Source of the DNA: Rhodamnia argentea
Taxonomy: Eukaryota > Streptophyta > Magnoliopsida > Myrtales > Myrtaceae
Reading direction: 5' to 3'
NCBI RefSeq assembly: GCF_020921035.1
Contig: NC_063155.1
Span: forward strand, 22,871,294 to 22,935,293
DNA length: 64,000 nt
A program made the position numbers and the translations under genes. Positions 47,674 to 59,110 of this stretch are shown piece after piece (the first letter of the stretch is position 1; each line of letters opens with the position of its first letter). The notes beneath the pieces were generated by a model. It saw nothing but the letters and a program-made list of their open reading frames with translations, made no database searches and had not been told where the DNA came from.

Positions 47674-49506
47674 TTTTCCGAATGATGTGAGTTTTTCGAA
47701 AACGACCTACTCTTTAGTATTTTGGCCCAAATATCATAAATTCATCCATTATTTATTTCAAGATCGACTCATTTTGAGTCGAAAACAAATTACGATAGAC
47801 TATATTTTTGGGCGGTGCGTGAGATAATTTGGGGTAAATTTGTCATAATTATATCGGTTTAAATTTTTTCGTGGTCAAAAAAATATTTTTGAGTAAATTT
47901 ATCACAGATTTACTAGTTTGGAGTTTTTCACGATACTAAACTTTACTTCTTCTGTTTTTGCACAGGTTGCAAATCTCACGAGTACGGCGGATCGAAAGAA
48001 ACATTAAACTTCAAAGGAAAGTCCGACAAATACCTTCTTTTCTCCAAAGAAACCCCAAACGACCATGCCTAAAACAATCGCTTCCCTGGACAAATGGTGC
48101 GAGCACCCCGTCCAATTAGGAACCCGTCGATGCCCCGCGGAGATATCGGTAGGTGCTTAACTTCATTTAGTCCACAAGTTAGGCATGCTTAAAAATAGCT
48201 GTTAAGTACTAATCGTGAATCAACAGATACTTCCCTATCACTATCAGCAATCCATTAAGCATCATTAATGACAGAGAATCTCGGCATCGTGGCTTTCGGG
48301 GCGAGATCCGGTTGGTTAGGCAAGATTACCCCATCATCTCTTTCCGCGACAGCTTCCGTAATTAGGGATTTGTCCAGCTAATTGATCATCTCGACTTTGA
48401 CTTTGACTTTGATAAACCGCCCCCTCTTCTGATTAATTACTGTGACCTCTATGTAGCGTCAGCATCACTTTTACTGACCTGAAAGAACAAATGGACGGTC
48501 CGAAAACAAGACGTTGTGTCCCGTTAACAAACCGGCTTAAGCGGGCGATAGGCATGACGCAATCGAAAGCGACCGGTCAATAAGAAGGATTGAAAGGACG
48601 GTCTTCTCAAGCCTCTTTGGAGAGAGTCGTGAGAGCGTGGAACGGGATGAAGGTTGGGAACCAGTAAACCTGTCAAAATAGATCATAAACACGTTTGTTA
48701 ACACAAATTTAATAGATTGAGTTGTTAAATGAGTTAATTATATTTGGATAATAGGTCATAAATGAGTTTAGAATGATAAAGTCCGTAATAATATGTGTGT
48801 TAAATGAGTTCACAACTTATTTAGACTCAACTCAATCTATTTTTATTATTGTCTTTCATCCTCATTCGATCTCGCACTCGTTCGCTCCACGCTACATGAG
48901 TTTTCAAAAAATTGATTAAATATGAAAGTGTCCTAATAATATAAGTCGGATCGTCCAAAAACAGTGCCATCAACTACGAGTCGTTTCGTCTCTCTCGTGT
49001 CTTTATACGACGATTGCACGTGGTCCTCTTTTAACTTTTCTTTCTTCTTCTTTTTCGCTTTTGTTTATGCACTAATTTACTACAGCGGCCAAATGCATCT
49101 GTCTTAGTGGTCCACAAAATCCAAAAACGACACGCTTTCGCGAAAAAACGGCAGCCCCGAGATGAAAGACGGGTGAGCAACCACGTCACGCGAATCCAGA
49201 CAGATCAATTACGTGCTAAACATATCAATCAAGCAAGTGTTGGATCTCCTCTCCGCTTAATGCGAGCTCATTACAAAAAGAGAAGGTTATAACCTCGATG
49301 AGAGTACACGTGGCAGCCCACCTTAAGCGCCGCTTAATATTAATTAACGATAAGAAGAAAGGAAGACGACAATGGGTATCCTTGTTAAGTCCTCGTTATA
49401 AATGCTTTTGAGGAAATAAAATCATATATTTGATGTAATCAGCCTTCTTTATATCTTTTTTTAGATTAACTTAACTAGTATTTCAGAGCGTTTATCGGCA
49501 AGACTC

Positions 49507-49774
49507 TTAAGATATATTGATCGTAAAAAGTACCTTTTAATCCGAGGACTTTTGATTCTTAATCGTACCTGACGACACCATATCGAATATGACATCACAA
49601 TCTCTTGAGAAACGCTCGTCGAACTCCTAAACGAATGTCCAGCCAACACAATTGTGAGGAAAAAAAAAAAGTTTGTCGTGGACGTGCCTGGCGAAAATAA
49701 AGCGAATGAATGTGCCATTCTCTCGACATCTGTCAAACTTTCTTTATGAGATTTAAAGTTAGGATTTATAAGTC
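49507..49774. repeat. Dispersed direct repeat, copy 2
   Basis: This is the second copy of the repeat at 47393-47673, about 2.1 kb downstream in the same orientation. Weaker similarity continues past both copies ('AACGACCTACTCTTTAG' versus 'AACGACATGACTCTCCAG'), so the original unit was longer. Confidence 0.75.
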
Positions 49775-51029
49775 AAGTCGGTATGCTTATCGCTAGTCAA
49801 TTTCATATGACGAGCAAGTCTGATGTAATCCGGAGAACGACATGACTCTCCAGTTTGGGATTGTAAAAATCGTGCGGGGACATCAACTTAATTGTCAAAA
49901 AATAATTAGGTGTAGCCCATTCTTCACCTGTTGCACCGCTTGAACCTTTGAGGAGGCAATAAAAAAGACGAGCATCGAAAATGAATATATAAAGGGCAAA
50001 AAAGAGTTTGTCTGACCCTAAGAACGACGGTCCTCCTTACTCGAGAGGTCAAAAACTTAATCTCCGTGATTCGTCGCGCCTTTCCCACATGAGCGGAGAA
50101 CGATGTCGTTTTCGGACAACGGTAGCGGATCGAAGCGGAAAAGACAAACCCGTCCCCGATGCCGACCTCCCTCCGTCCCCACCGTCTTGCGTTTGCGTGG
50201 GGAAGGAGAAGTCTCCCGTCGGTCGTCACTTTCTTCGTCCCGATCTTATCGCCACACCCCCGCAGTAAATGCACGGCGCTTAAGCTACTGATCAAACATC
50301 CTGCTAAGTCCTCTTGCGAAATTTACCTACTTTCTTTTCATGCCACATCTGATTTTTATAACTCGAGGGCACGACCGTGCTTAGTCGGGTCCCCCCCGCC
50401 ATGACTAGCCGAGTCACCTCGAGGGGAACCGGCAGGACATGTGCCCTATCGTGCCAATTGCGCGCTAATACCAAGCAATATAAAGAAGGCTCGAATCGCT
50501 TTCTAATATGATAAACGAATAAAATTGAAGTGAAAATAAAATTCGATCCGCGCAACCTAAGCATCGTTAGGATATAGGAGCATCTGCCACCTGACTAGAT
50601 GTGGTAAATCGGGCAAAAAGAATCTAGAACCCTAGCTCATTGGATATGACTCCCATGACACGATTAGACTTAGGTTTTAAATTTTTTTTCCCCTTTATCC
50701 GAACCGGCACGCGATTTTGTTGGATCTTGATTCCGTTGCATTTTCCTAATTCGAGAAAGCGTCGTTTACCGCAGTCTATCTTTTCCGAGCATTATTCTCT
50801 GCCGAGTGTGGTCAATGCAATTAAGAGAAAAGGCGGCATCATAGAAAGTGCAAGAACTTATTTGCCTCCAATCCAAACATGAATTATCCGAATTCGACTC
50901 CCACGCGATTAATTCAATTTAACTATCGTAAGTAAGTACAAAAAATAGGTACTTGTTACTTAAAATTTGCCCGAACAATGAGCTCTCTTGGAAATTTCCA
51001 TGTCAAGGCTCCTCCAAAGTGAAGTAAAC

Positions 51030-51530
51030 AACATAAACGATCCATGAATTTTGGCTTAATTTATAATACGGTCTTTTATTAAATTTGTTTAATATGGTAC
51101 ATGAACTTTGGCCCAATATATAATATCATCTTTAAACTTATAGTTTATTCAATGTGGTTAATGGACTTTTGGTATATGTTCAATTTAATACGTAGATTAT
51201 ATGAATATGTTCACAAGTTCATGGATAACGTTGAACATTTTTATACAATCCAAAGGCTAAATAGAACATGTATTAAAAGTTCAATGATTATATTGAATAA
51301 ATTAAAAGTTCAAATATGATATTTCATATTGAGCTAAAGTTTATGAACCAGATAAAGTTCTGGAGCAACATTGAACAATTTCATTTAGTTTAGGGACTAA
51401 ATAAACATGTACCAAAATTTCGGGGATTGCTTTGAACAAATTTAAAGTTCACGGATCACATTGAATAAATTTCAAATTTAGCCACTATATTATATATTGA
51501 GCTAAAATTCAAAGACAATTTATGCTATTT
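51030..51530. repeat. AT-rich foldback repeat (TTCAAT family), copy 2
   Basis: The left half has 'TATGGTACATGAACTTTGGCCC' and 'TTTATTCAATGTGG'; the right half has the inverted phrases 'CACATTGAATAAATTTCAA' and 'GGGACTAAATAAACATGTACC'. It shares its building blocks with 44480-44840. Confidence 0.5.
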
Positions 51531-52100
51531 ACCCAAATTTTATTGCCGTGAACTATGTTTTTATCCGTTAACTTATTTGTTAGTTTTGAGCATGTGCCCA
51601 CACATCGCTAGTCATCGTCATACCAAAATTTCCTTCTTGGATACGATTTTTGAGCACACACTCAAGACTCTTCCCCACATCTATCCATCAAATCCCCACC
51701 CGGTAGCTCTTACAATCTTTGCTACGCCTATAGCGATCGTAACAAACTACAACCATCGCGGGCAATGCTAGCATGCTAACACCAATCATGGAGGACCCTT
51801 ATCTCATATAGCTTAGCGGCGGCGACTTCTAGGTCACGGATGCGACGGCTAGCCTGCTGATATCTCGACGACGGTGGAGGCCAAGCGAGGAGGAGGGCGG
51901 GAAGGGAAGCGCGGAGAGAGTGAGAGAAGAGGAGGGTGGAGAGGTTGTTGAGTGGCCCTCTAGTTGACGGCGGTGGAGGCAACGCCGACAGGAGCCGGTT
52001 CGCACGTGTGCTTGACTTATGGCTAGGCTAATATTGATTAGTGGGTTCGCACGTGTACCGGTGGCCTCGCAGGTACGGAAACATTTGCCCCTTATCTCCT
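51531..52100. other. Intergenic DNA before the bHLH leader
   Basis: No gene is supported. The minus-strand frame at 51776-51982 is Ser/Pro-rich low-complexity sequence with no domain. The promoter of the bHLH gene should lie here, but I see no convincing TATA box. Confidence 0.4.
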
Positions 52101-52103
52101 CTC

Positions 52104-52140
<37 letters not shown>

Positions 52141-52860
52141 TTGGGTTAGAATTTTCTTTTACTTGTCTCTCTCTCTCTCTCTCTCTCCAAAGTTCCCTCA
52201 CAAGCATCAATCAGTAACCCCACCATCACCATCACCATCACCACCACCAGCCCCTCCGGCGCTTCCCGAAAAGTAAGAGAAAAACTCGTGGAGGGGGAAG
52301 AAGAAGAAGAGGCTTCGTTCCTACTGCGACTCTCCGGCCTTCTCCTTCTGTCTCCGTTCGAGCGTTGTGTACCTCGTTTGAGCTCGCATACTTCTCCATC
52401 GCTCCAGGTGCTCGAATCTTGTTCTACTTCTGCTGTTGTTTTGATCACCTGGGAAAAAGAAGAAGAAGAAGAAGAAGCAGCTCGGATCTCTAATTGTCGC
52501 TCGATTGCGAAGGAATTGAAACTCTGGAATTGGTTTCGCAGGTTGCTGTTTGCTTTTCTCTGTTCCCGAAGCTACTCCAGCTTCAACCGCGCGGTGCTCT
52601 TAGCTGAAGGCAAGTGAAAGCAACAGCCAATCAGTCTCCGGCTTTAGATCCGGAGAGAGAGCGACGCGAGGAAGAAGTTTCCTCACGACGAATACTTCTC
52701 TTTAGAATTACTTATCCGGCGAACTCTTCTGCCTTTTTTTTTCCAGCTATTCTGCAGATTCCTACGGATCGATCGCGTCTCCTCGGGAAACTGGTGATCC
52801 CCAGTGATTTTCGAGCTCCGGGAAGGGAGAATTCGGAAATTTTTTCAACAGTTTTTTGAG
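52101..52860 (+). promoter_or_regulatory. ATG-free 5' leader of the bHLH gene
   Basis: Pyrimidine tracts (CT)n and (CTTT)n at about 52101-52140 and (CT)n at 52168-52187 are followed by (ACC/ATC)n and (GAA)n triplet runs. Reading the + strand from 52101 to the start codon at 52861 I find no ATG, although many would be expected by chance. This supports a long leader selected to lack upstream starts. Whether a leader intron is removed is not clear. Confidence 0.6.
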
Positions 52861-54707
52861 ATGGAGTCGGATCTTCAACAGCATCATCATCATCACCATC
52901 ATCATGCTTTTCTGGATCACGGTCACGAGCCTCCCCCTCAGCATCACCAGCAACAGATGAGCTCGGGCCTGTCGCGATACCGATCCGCGCCGAGCTCCTT
53001 CTTCGCGAGCTTGCTCGAGAGGGATTTCTGCAGCGAGTTCCTCGGCCAGCCTCCGAGTCCGGAGACGGAGCGTCTTTTCTCGCGGCTGATATCCGGCAAC
53101 CAGGACGAATCGCCGGCGACGCAGAATCTCGGTGGATTCCAGCGGAGTCTGCCGCAGAACGAAGTGACCAATCGCCAACCGCAGCTCATGGAGGTGGTGA
53201 AGAGCGAAGCGAATGTGATTCCTCGGCAGCAGAGTCACTACTCTTCCGGTTCTTACTACCAAAGTTCATCTCAACCGCCTCGGCCAAATCGAACCTCGAC
53301 CGATGGAGTCTCCGGTTCGGATCGGTTGCCGCCCACGAAAGTTGGTGGTTCCAATTCGAATCTCATTCGCCACAGCAGCTCACCTGCAGGGCTTTTCGCC
53401 AACATCAACATTGATAACGGTACTGTAGTGCTATTTTTTGATGTTGCTTTCGGTCAGGATAGTTTTGTGGTTTTCACTGTTTAGCAATGATTTGCAGAAT
53501 TGATTCGACTGCTCATGAAGCTGCGACTCGCAATCTTTGACTATTTTTTCTGCCTCAATTCTGTTGCTTCATTTGATTTTTAATTCTTACTTTAAGGAGT
53601 CGATGGAACAAGTTGCTGTTTGTCTTGTCTCGTTCAAGTTGAAATAAATTACTAGCAAAGTTTTTCTCGTTTAGTACCTAGTTTTCCACTGGTTCTCTGG
53701 AACTTACAGATCCGTCAATAGAAGCACAAAGCAAGCGAACTTGAACCTAGAATTGACTCGGAATAGGCACAACCACACGCGGAAATTCACTCCCTGTGAA
53801 TGCTAGGTACTAGGAAGTTTTTTTCTGGGCTCGTGTTGGATATGTTCAAAGATAAGATTGCTTGAAAGGGCACAATCTCACGGAGAATGGGCACTAACTG
53901 GTCTGCCAATTGCAGGGTTTGCTTCTATGGAGGGCATGAGGAATTTCGTCGCTTGCAGCGGAGCAAATGCAGAGGCAACCTTTTCTAATGTGAATAGGTT
54001 GGCCAGTCATATGAGCTACTCATCCAGGCCCGCTTCCACCATGGGACATATGAGTCCGATTTCTGAGCTCGGGGATAAACGCATGGAAGCCTCCATCGAC
54101 GAAGGTGTAGCTTTTGGTGAAGGTAACGCTAACGATTATGTTGCGGGTTATCCTGTGAGCTCTTGGGAGGATTCGACCAGCGTGTCTGAAAATTTGAACG
54201 CTCTGAAAAGAAGTCGAGATGATGATAAGAAGTTTTCAGGCTTAAATGCGTCTGAATTGGTGGTACTAATTTTTTTTTCTCACGTGTGATTTCTCAACTT
54301 TGATGTGCACCTAGTGTGATGAATGAATTTTTTTCATTTTTCTTATGCTCAGAACGAGGAGGTTAGGAGCCGTCCTACCATGGGTTTGACGCATCACTTA
54401 AGTTTGCCGAAAACTTGGGCGGAGATTTCCTCCATTGAAAATTTTTTGCAGCTGCAAGATTCTGTACCATGTAGAATTCGTGCTAAGCGAGGTTGTGCCA
54501 CTCATCCTCGTAGCATCGCTGAGAGGGTAAGATCCATGTTCTAAATTTCTTCACAAGTTTTGTAAGAATCGTCGCAAAGTTTAGATCGGTTTCCGATATG
54601 TGAACAGTGACCGTAAGACGGCAATCACGTTTCCAGTTATAAAATTGGGCAGTTTTTGTGAACCTGGGAGTGTTTCTTCTGCTTGTGATCAGGTCAGGAG
54701 AACCAAA

Positions 54708-54739
<32 letters not shown>

Positions 54740-55205
54740 CGTGCCAAACATGGACAAGGTAAAATGTTCATCTACTGTTGCCGAGAACTGATTTGTTAGT
54801 CCTGATTTGCACTCTGTCTTGGCAGCAAACCAACACAGCAGACATGTTGGATTTGGCTGTTGATTACATAAAAGACCTCCAGGAACAGGTTAAGGTAAAC
54901 CAGTTGACCCTTCCTAGTTCCTATGAAGTTCCTAACCGTGATGCCTCATAGTTCTCTATTTAACCCAAAAATTTTGGCAGGCCCTCTCTGCGGATCGAGC
55001 CAGATGCACATGCCTCAACAGCGCAGCAGCAGCAATAGCACCAGATCCCAGGAAGGGGGACTCTTGTGCTGCACTGTACAGAAGTATAGGAGTATGCAGG
55101 AAAGAGAACATCCGCAGAAAGCAAATTAGGCGTGAAGATGAGAAGGAGGGCTCTAAAAAGCCAAACCGAAACAGAAACTCGCTTATGGAAAGCAAGAGGG
55201 CCTGA
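52861..55205 (+). CDS. BHLH130: bHLH transcription factor, FBH/bHLH130 group
   Basis: Six exons (52861-53419, 53916-54259, 54353-54526, 54693-54758, 54826-54894, 54981-55205) encode 478 residues. The N-terminus has an eight-histidine run (8-15) and the group motif SGLSRYRSAPSSFFASLLE (35-53). Other group motifs follow: LIRHSSSPAGLFANI, SLPKTWAEISSIENFLQLQDSVPCRIRAKRG in two parts, then the bHLH at about 345-404 (THPRSIAERVRRTKISERM, LVPNMDK, TADMLDLAVDYIKDLQEQVK). Arabidopsis members (bHLH80, 81, 122, 130 = FBH1-4) bind E-box elements, activate CONSTANS, and affect stomata and drought responses. Relatives usually end within a few residues of the cysteine motif seen here as ARCTC. Here the frame runs on for about 65 low-complexity, basic residues, so the stop may have been lost or shifted in the (GCA)n stretch near 55022-55035. 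The first ATG of the leader is used. Confidence 0.92.
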
Positions 55206-56264
55206 AGAAAAACGCTCGTATGGCGTAAAGGGCGTCAGACCGAAATGTCTTTTCGTGCTGTTGCGCAGGTTGGGACGTTCAGCTAAATTGCGGATAGATC
55301 TTTGTATTTATTAAACTCAGAGAAGGAGAAGAAGAAATAAGGGGAGGGGGGGAAGATAAGGTTTCGTCGTTGTTGTTATAGTGTGGTCATCGAGATAATA
55401 AAGAGAGGTGCAATGGAGGGTTGGCAAAGAAAAGCATTAAATTGGAAAGAGAAGCGTTGCGTGGGGGCCGGGGCCCGCCCATGTTCGTCTCCTCTCCCCG
55501 TCGCTGTTGAAGAGGGGACGAGCGAAGGCGACCGGTGTTTAGTAACCCCTCCCCCCAAAATGGCCAAAGTCGGAGGTTGTTAGATCCGGGACCTAAAACG
55601 AGCCTCCGACGTGTCTTTTGTTGTCATTTTCCTCAACTGGCAAAAAAAAACTCTTTGTAGCGTTTCTGCTTTCCGCGATTCTGTGTCCCGATGCTATCCT
55701 GCGTTGTTGGGTCTTTAAATGATGGGGTTTTGTCCTGTAAAGTTCCCGTATTTGAGGTACCTGAACAGATGATGCTCCGACCCCCCCAAAAAAAAGGAAA
55801 AAAACAGATGATGCGACAAAAAAGAAAGAAAAAAAACAAAGGTATCAGATCAGGGTCGGTAAAAGAGGAAAACTTTCGCCAGACCGACCCCGATAAAGTA
55901 AAAAAAGGGTTCAAGTTCAACCGAAGACAATAACTGATCAGGACGTCTGTTAGTGGAATCCCCCCCCATGCTTGTGTCGGCATCGATGGATTCTATCCAC
56001 TTCTGCAGGACTTTATAGTTTTCCGGTAGGTCCCTTCCTCTCTCTCTCTCTCTCTCTCTTAACTGTTTTTCACACATGAGCTAAGCATTTGAAGTTTCTC
56101 ACGTCAAAGGAAGCAGAGAAAATGGGGTCTCAGTTGAAATTGACGGGAATCAATTTCATTAATAAGATTCATAGCATTCTACAGGAGGAGAGGAGGGGGG
56201 GTGTAAAGATATTACTCTTACGTCTTAATTCATGAATTCTACATAAACTTCTTTCCTTTTGTTC
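55206..56264. other. bHLH 3' flank, no supported gene
   Basis: The first few hundred bases are probably 3' UTR. Poly-A-rich DNA at about 55785-55840 and a (CT)n tract at about 56038-56059 are the only features seen; the short frames lack domains. Confidence 0.5.
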
Positions 56265-56555
56265 GACTCTTGAGGTGGTTGGCTTAGTAATAAAGAGACC
56301 ATCTGTATTTCATGAGATCACGAGTTCGATTCATGTCGTGAAAGAATCTGGAAATGGCTTATGTTGTGATCTTAGTAGGCATATCTCTTATGAAGATCGG
56401 TCCAACTGCAGTGACGAGCGTGTTAATCTCAAATATTCGATTCTAAAGGAGGCGTAGGGGACTTTCATGGAAACACTTAAGAGGGGGTTGTTATCGTCGG
56501 TTGTCCATCTTTGTCTCTTCATTAATTCTAAATAAAAATTTTTTTTTTTTATACA
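56265..56555 (+). mobile_element. Candidate tRNA-derived SINE
   Basis: A pol III box A-like word TGGCTTAGTAA (56280-56290) and a box B-like word GAGTTCGATTC (56322-56332) sit about 42 bases apart, as in tRNA-derived SINEs. About 200 bases of unrelated body follow, ending in an A/T-homopolymer-rich tail (about 56530-56551). I could not identify target duplications, and no intact cloverleaf forms, so it is not a tRNA gene. Confidence 0.5.
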
Positions 56556-56944
56556 AGACATGGAGGAAAAATGTTAGATAAAATTTATTTCAAACGATAT
56601 TGCGTATCTATGATGGTATAATGGATGATAGCTGCCGCATCTTTCACGAATCTTGTACGAACAATAGAGGATCCGTGGAAGTGAATCCCACGTAAGCGAT
56701 GATCTCACGTCCCCCGTCTCCCAGGAAAGGCAAAAAAAAAATGCTGCTCTGTTGTGCCTCTTGAAAAGACACAAAGCTTTCCATTTTCAGAATGAGGGAG
56801 ACAGAGAGAGGGCGACTGTAAGCGAGAGTCGTTCCGATGCACGAGTTTCGAGCGGAGAAGGGGTGGGACCGTCGGATCCAATCAAACGAGTCGTGAGGCG
56901 TGCCTCGAGCATGCGAGTGGATTCATCACGTTATCATATGATGT
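56556..56944. other. Intergenic DNA, no supported gene
   Basis: No gene or delimited repeat is seen. One plus-strand frame (56752-56976) is short and unrecognised. Confidence 0.5.
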
Positions 56945-57808
56945 TAGAGAAATTCATCAAAAAAACAAAATCTTAAACTTATCGTAATTTTTTCAATTCA
57001 ATTATAATTTTTTTTTTTTTTATCCAATTAAATACTAAATCTTTTGTAATTGTATCCATTCGATCCATCCAATCAAATTTTGAATGGGAATTGCATGCCG
57101 CGGCCGATGTTGATATGGATAAATTTTAATAATAGTTTGATTTTTTTTCTAATTTTTTTAGTAATATATTAATATGTTTTCCTTTTCCTTTGTTTTTTCT
57201 TTTCCTTCATTTTTTTTTTTGGCCGGACTATGGCCGGAGCTCGTCGGCATCTGGACTAGGTCATCTAGGCTCGGCCGCAAGCAAGGCGGCCTCGCCTACG
57301 TTCGCGCATGCCATCTCAGCCCATGAAACATGTAGAGCTTACATAATTTCTCCTATGAAGTTAATTGACTCCGCCGATTCCCGAACTAAAATGTCAAGTT
57401 TAACTCTTCGAGAAACCTTTCATTGCTTTCTTGAGGTGTCTCGCTCTCGCATCCCAAGAGGACGCCAATAAATCATGGCGAGGCCGCCCTGCCCGGATAT
57501 GGGCAAGGCCCGGCAAGAACTTCATCGGCCACAACTCGCCGGCCATAGTCCCCACAAAAAAAGAAAAGAAGGAAGGAAAAGAAAAAAAGCAAAGGAACGA
57601 TAAACAAAAATAATAAATTAATAAAAAAAATCGAAATATATTAAATATTATTAAAATTTGTCCATGCCAATAATTTTTTGCGAAAATTGAATGGATGGAT
57701 TGAATTGACACAAATGCAAATGTTTAGAATTCGATTGAAAAAAAAATGATTTAGGACTGAATTGACAAAATTACAATTGGTGTATGATTTTTTTGGTAAT
57801 TTTCTCCA
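56945..57808. repeat. Foldback element with GC-rich core
   Basis: The left arm near 56955-57130 ('CTTAAACTTATCGTAATTTTTTC', 'CGATCCATCCAATCAAATTTT') and the right arm near 57650-57808 ('GCGAAAATTGAATGGATGGATTG', 'ACAATTGGTGTATGATTTTTTTGG') are inverted copies. The core at about 57220-57560 is GC-rich. Same family as 2333, 10550 and 57930. Confidence 0.65.
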
Positions 57809-57929
57809 TGATGTGATTATATGGACAACCGACCTATCGCTACAGCCCACGTGCAATGGATCCTATCTCACTTGACGCCATGTGTGTGCGCATCTCACTT
57901 TTAATTGGTCAATTGCACCACATGATCGG

Positions 57930-58628
57930 GAAAAGTGTTAGAAAAGTATTAAACTTATTGTTGTTGGCAATTTAGTTATAAACCTTTCAATTGTGTTAAC
58001 TTAGTTTTAAACCTTTTGATCTAGCGTCAATTGAATCCTTCTGGCTAATTTTGGCATGATATTGTTGACGTCGACGTCGGCCGACCTACGTGGTATGATT
58101 CACACCGACGTGAACATTTTTTAGTATTTTTTTATTTTGTTATTATTATTTCTTATTTTCCTTTATTTTATTTTCTCTCCTTTTATTTCCTCCTCTTTTC
58201 GATGGCTGGTGAGACCACCCTCGCTAGATCTAGCTATCCCTTGGGCAAGGGCGGCCTCCCGGCCCGGGCGAGGCCAACTTTCGCCCGGGCCACAACGGCC
58301 TTGCCGGGCATTGCCTGGGCCAAGGGTAGGTCGACACTCGCAGGTGGCGAGCGAGGGCCACCCTCGTTGGCCATGACAGGTGTCAACCATCGAAAGAGGA
58401 GCAAAATGGTAGAAACAAATAAAGAAAAAATAAAAACAAAAATAAGTTTACATCTACGCCGGCCAACATCAACGTCGGTAATATCCGGCCAAAATTAGCC
58501 GTAAGGATTCAATTGACACCGGATCAAACAGATTAAAATGTTTATGACTAAATTAACACAATTAAAAAATTTATAACTAAATTGACACAAATACAATAGG
58601 TTTAGGACTTATATGACACTTTTCCCTC
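57930..58628. repeat. Foldback element with GC-rich core
   Basis: Long arms are mirrored: the left 'GGGAAAAGTGTTAGAAAAGT' pairs with the right end 'ACTTATATGACACTTTTCCC'. Left 'CTTCTGGCTAATTTTGGC' and 'GACGTCGACGTCGGCCG' pair with right 'GGCCAAAATTAGCCG' and 'CGGCCAACATCAACGTCGG'. The core (58200-58400) is GC-rich. This is the best preserved member of the family in the window. Confidence 0.75.
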
Positions 58629-58819
58629 GAGTGATCCGTCACATAAAATACATTGTCCAAAAAATCAAGGCTAGAATAAATACTCTTACATGGGCATATT
58701 AACTTGAGATTATAAGTTTTCTCCGCCTCCAAATAATCCTCTAATATCGAAATAAGGCTCCCTCTCTTCTTTGCCGAGCCTTATTATAGGCCTAAAAGTT
58801 CCAAAATAGTAATCTCTAG

Positions 58820-59110
58820 AAAATTACAAAAAAATCATAAACTTATTATAATTAAGTTAATTAAGTTTTAAGTTTTTTTTTTGTTGTCAATTGAATAATA
58901 AATCTTTTGCAATAATTATAATTTAATATATTTTGTAGGTCGGAGCCGAAGGAGAAAATATTTGATAATAATTTAATGTACTTTATTATTTTTCCCACTT
59001 CTACTATGGTCGGCAAGGGCAATTCCCCGTCCGCGTTGCCCGCGGCTGGCGAGGCCATGGCCGCCTTCACCCACGGCCGCGCCTCTCGGGGGGTTAAGGT
59101 TCGCTAGTCG
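58820..59110. repeat. Truncated foldback element
   Basis: A left-arm sequence ('CAAAAAAATCATAAACTT', 'GTCAATTGAATAATAAATC') is followed by a GC-rich core (about 59010-59090, GCGGCTGGCGAGGCC), but no right arm follows. It is probably a half copy of the 57930-58628 family. Confidence 0.5.

Larger units (their letters stand above)
47222..51029. other. Intergenic DNA with a dispersed duplication
   Basis: No gene is supported. Two related copies of about 270 bases lie at 47393-47673 and 49507-49774 (separate entries). Stretches at 47230-47400 and 47820-47940 ('AAATTTATC', 'GATCACAAAAAAT', inverted 'GTGGTCAAAAAAAT') look like arms of a decayed foldback repeat. Frames at 49924-50404 overlap on both strands and have no recognisable domain. 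Confidence 0.45.

Noticed and set aside
52762..53262. 166-codon minus-strand frame opposite the bHLH first exon
   Set aside because: Antisense shadow of the coding exon, with no splice or start support.
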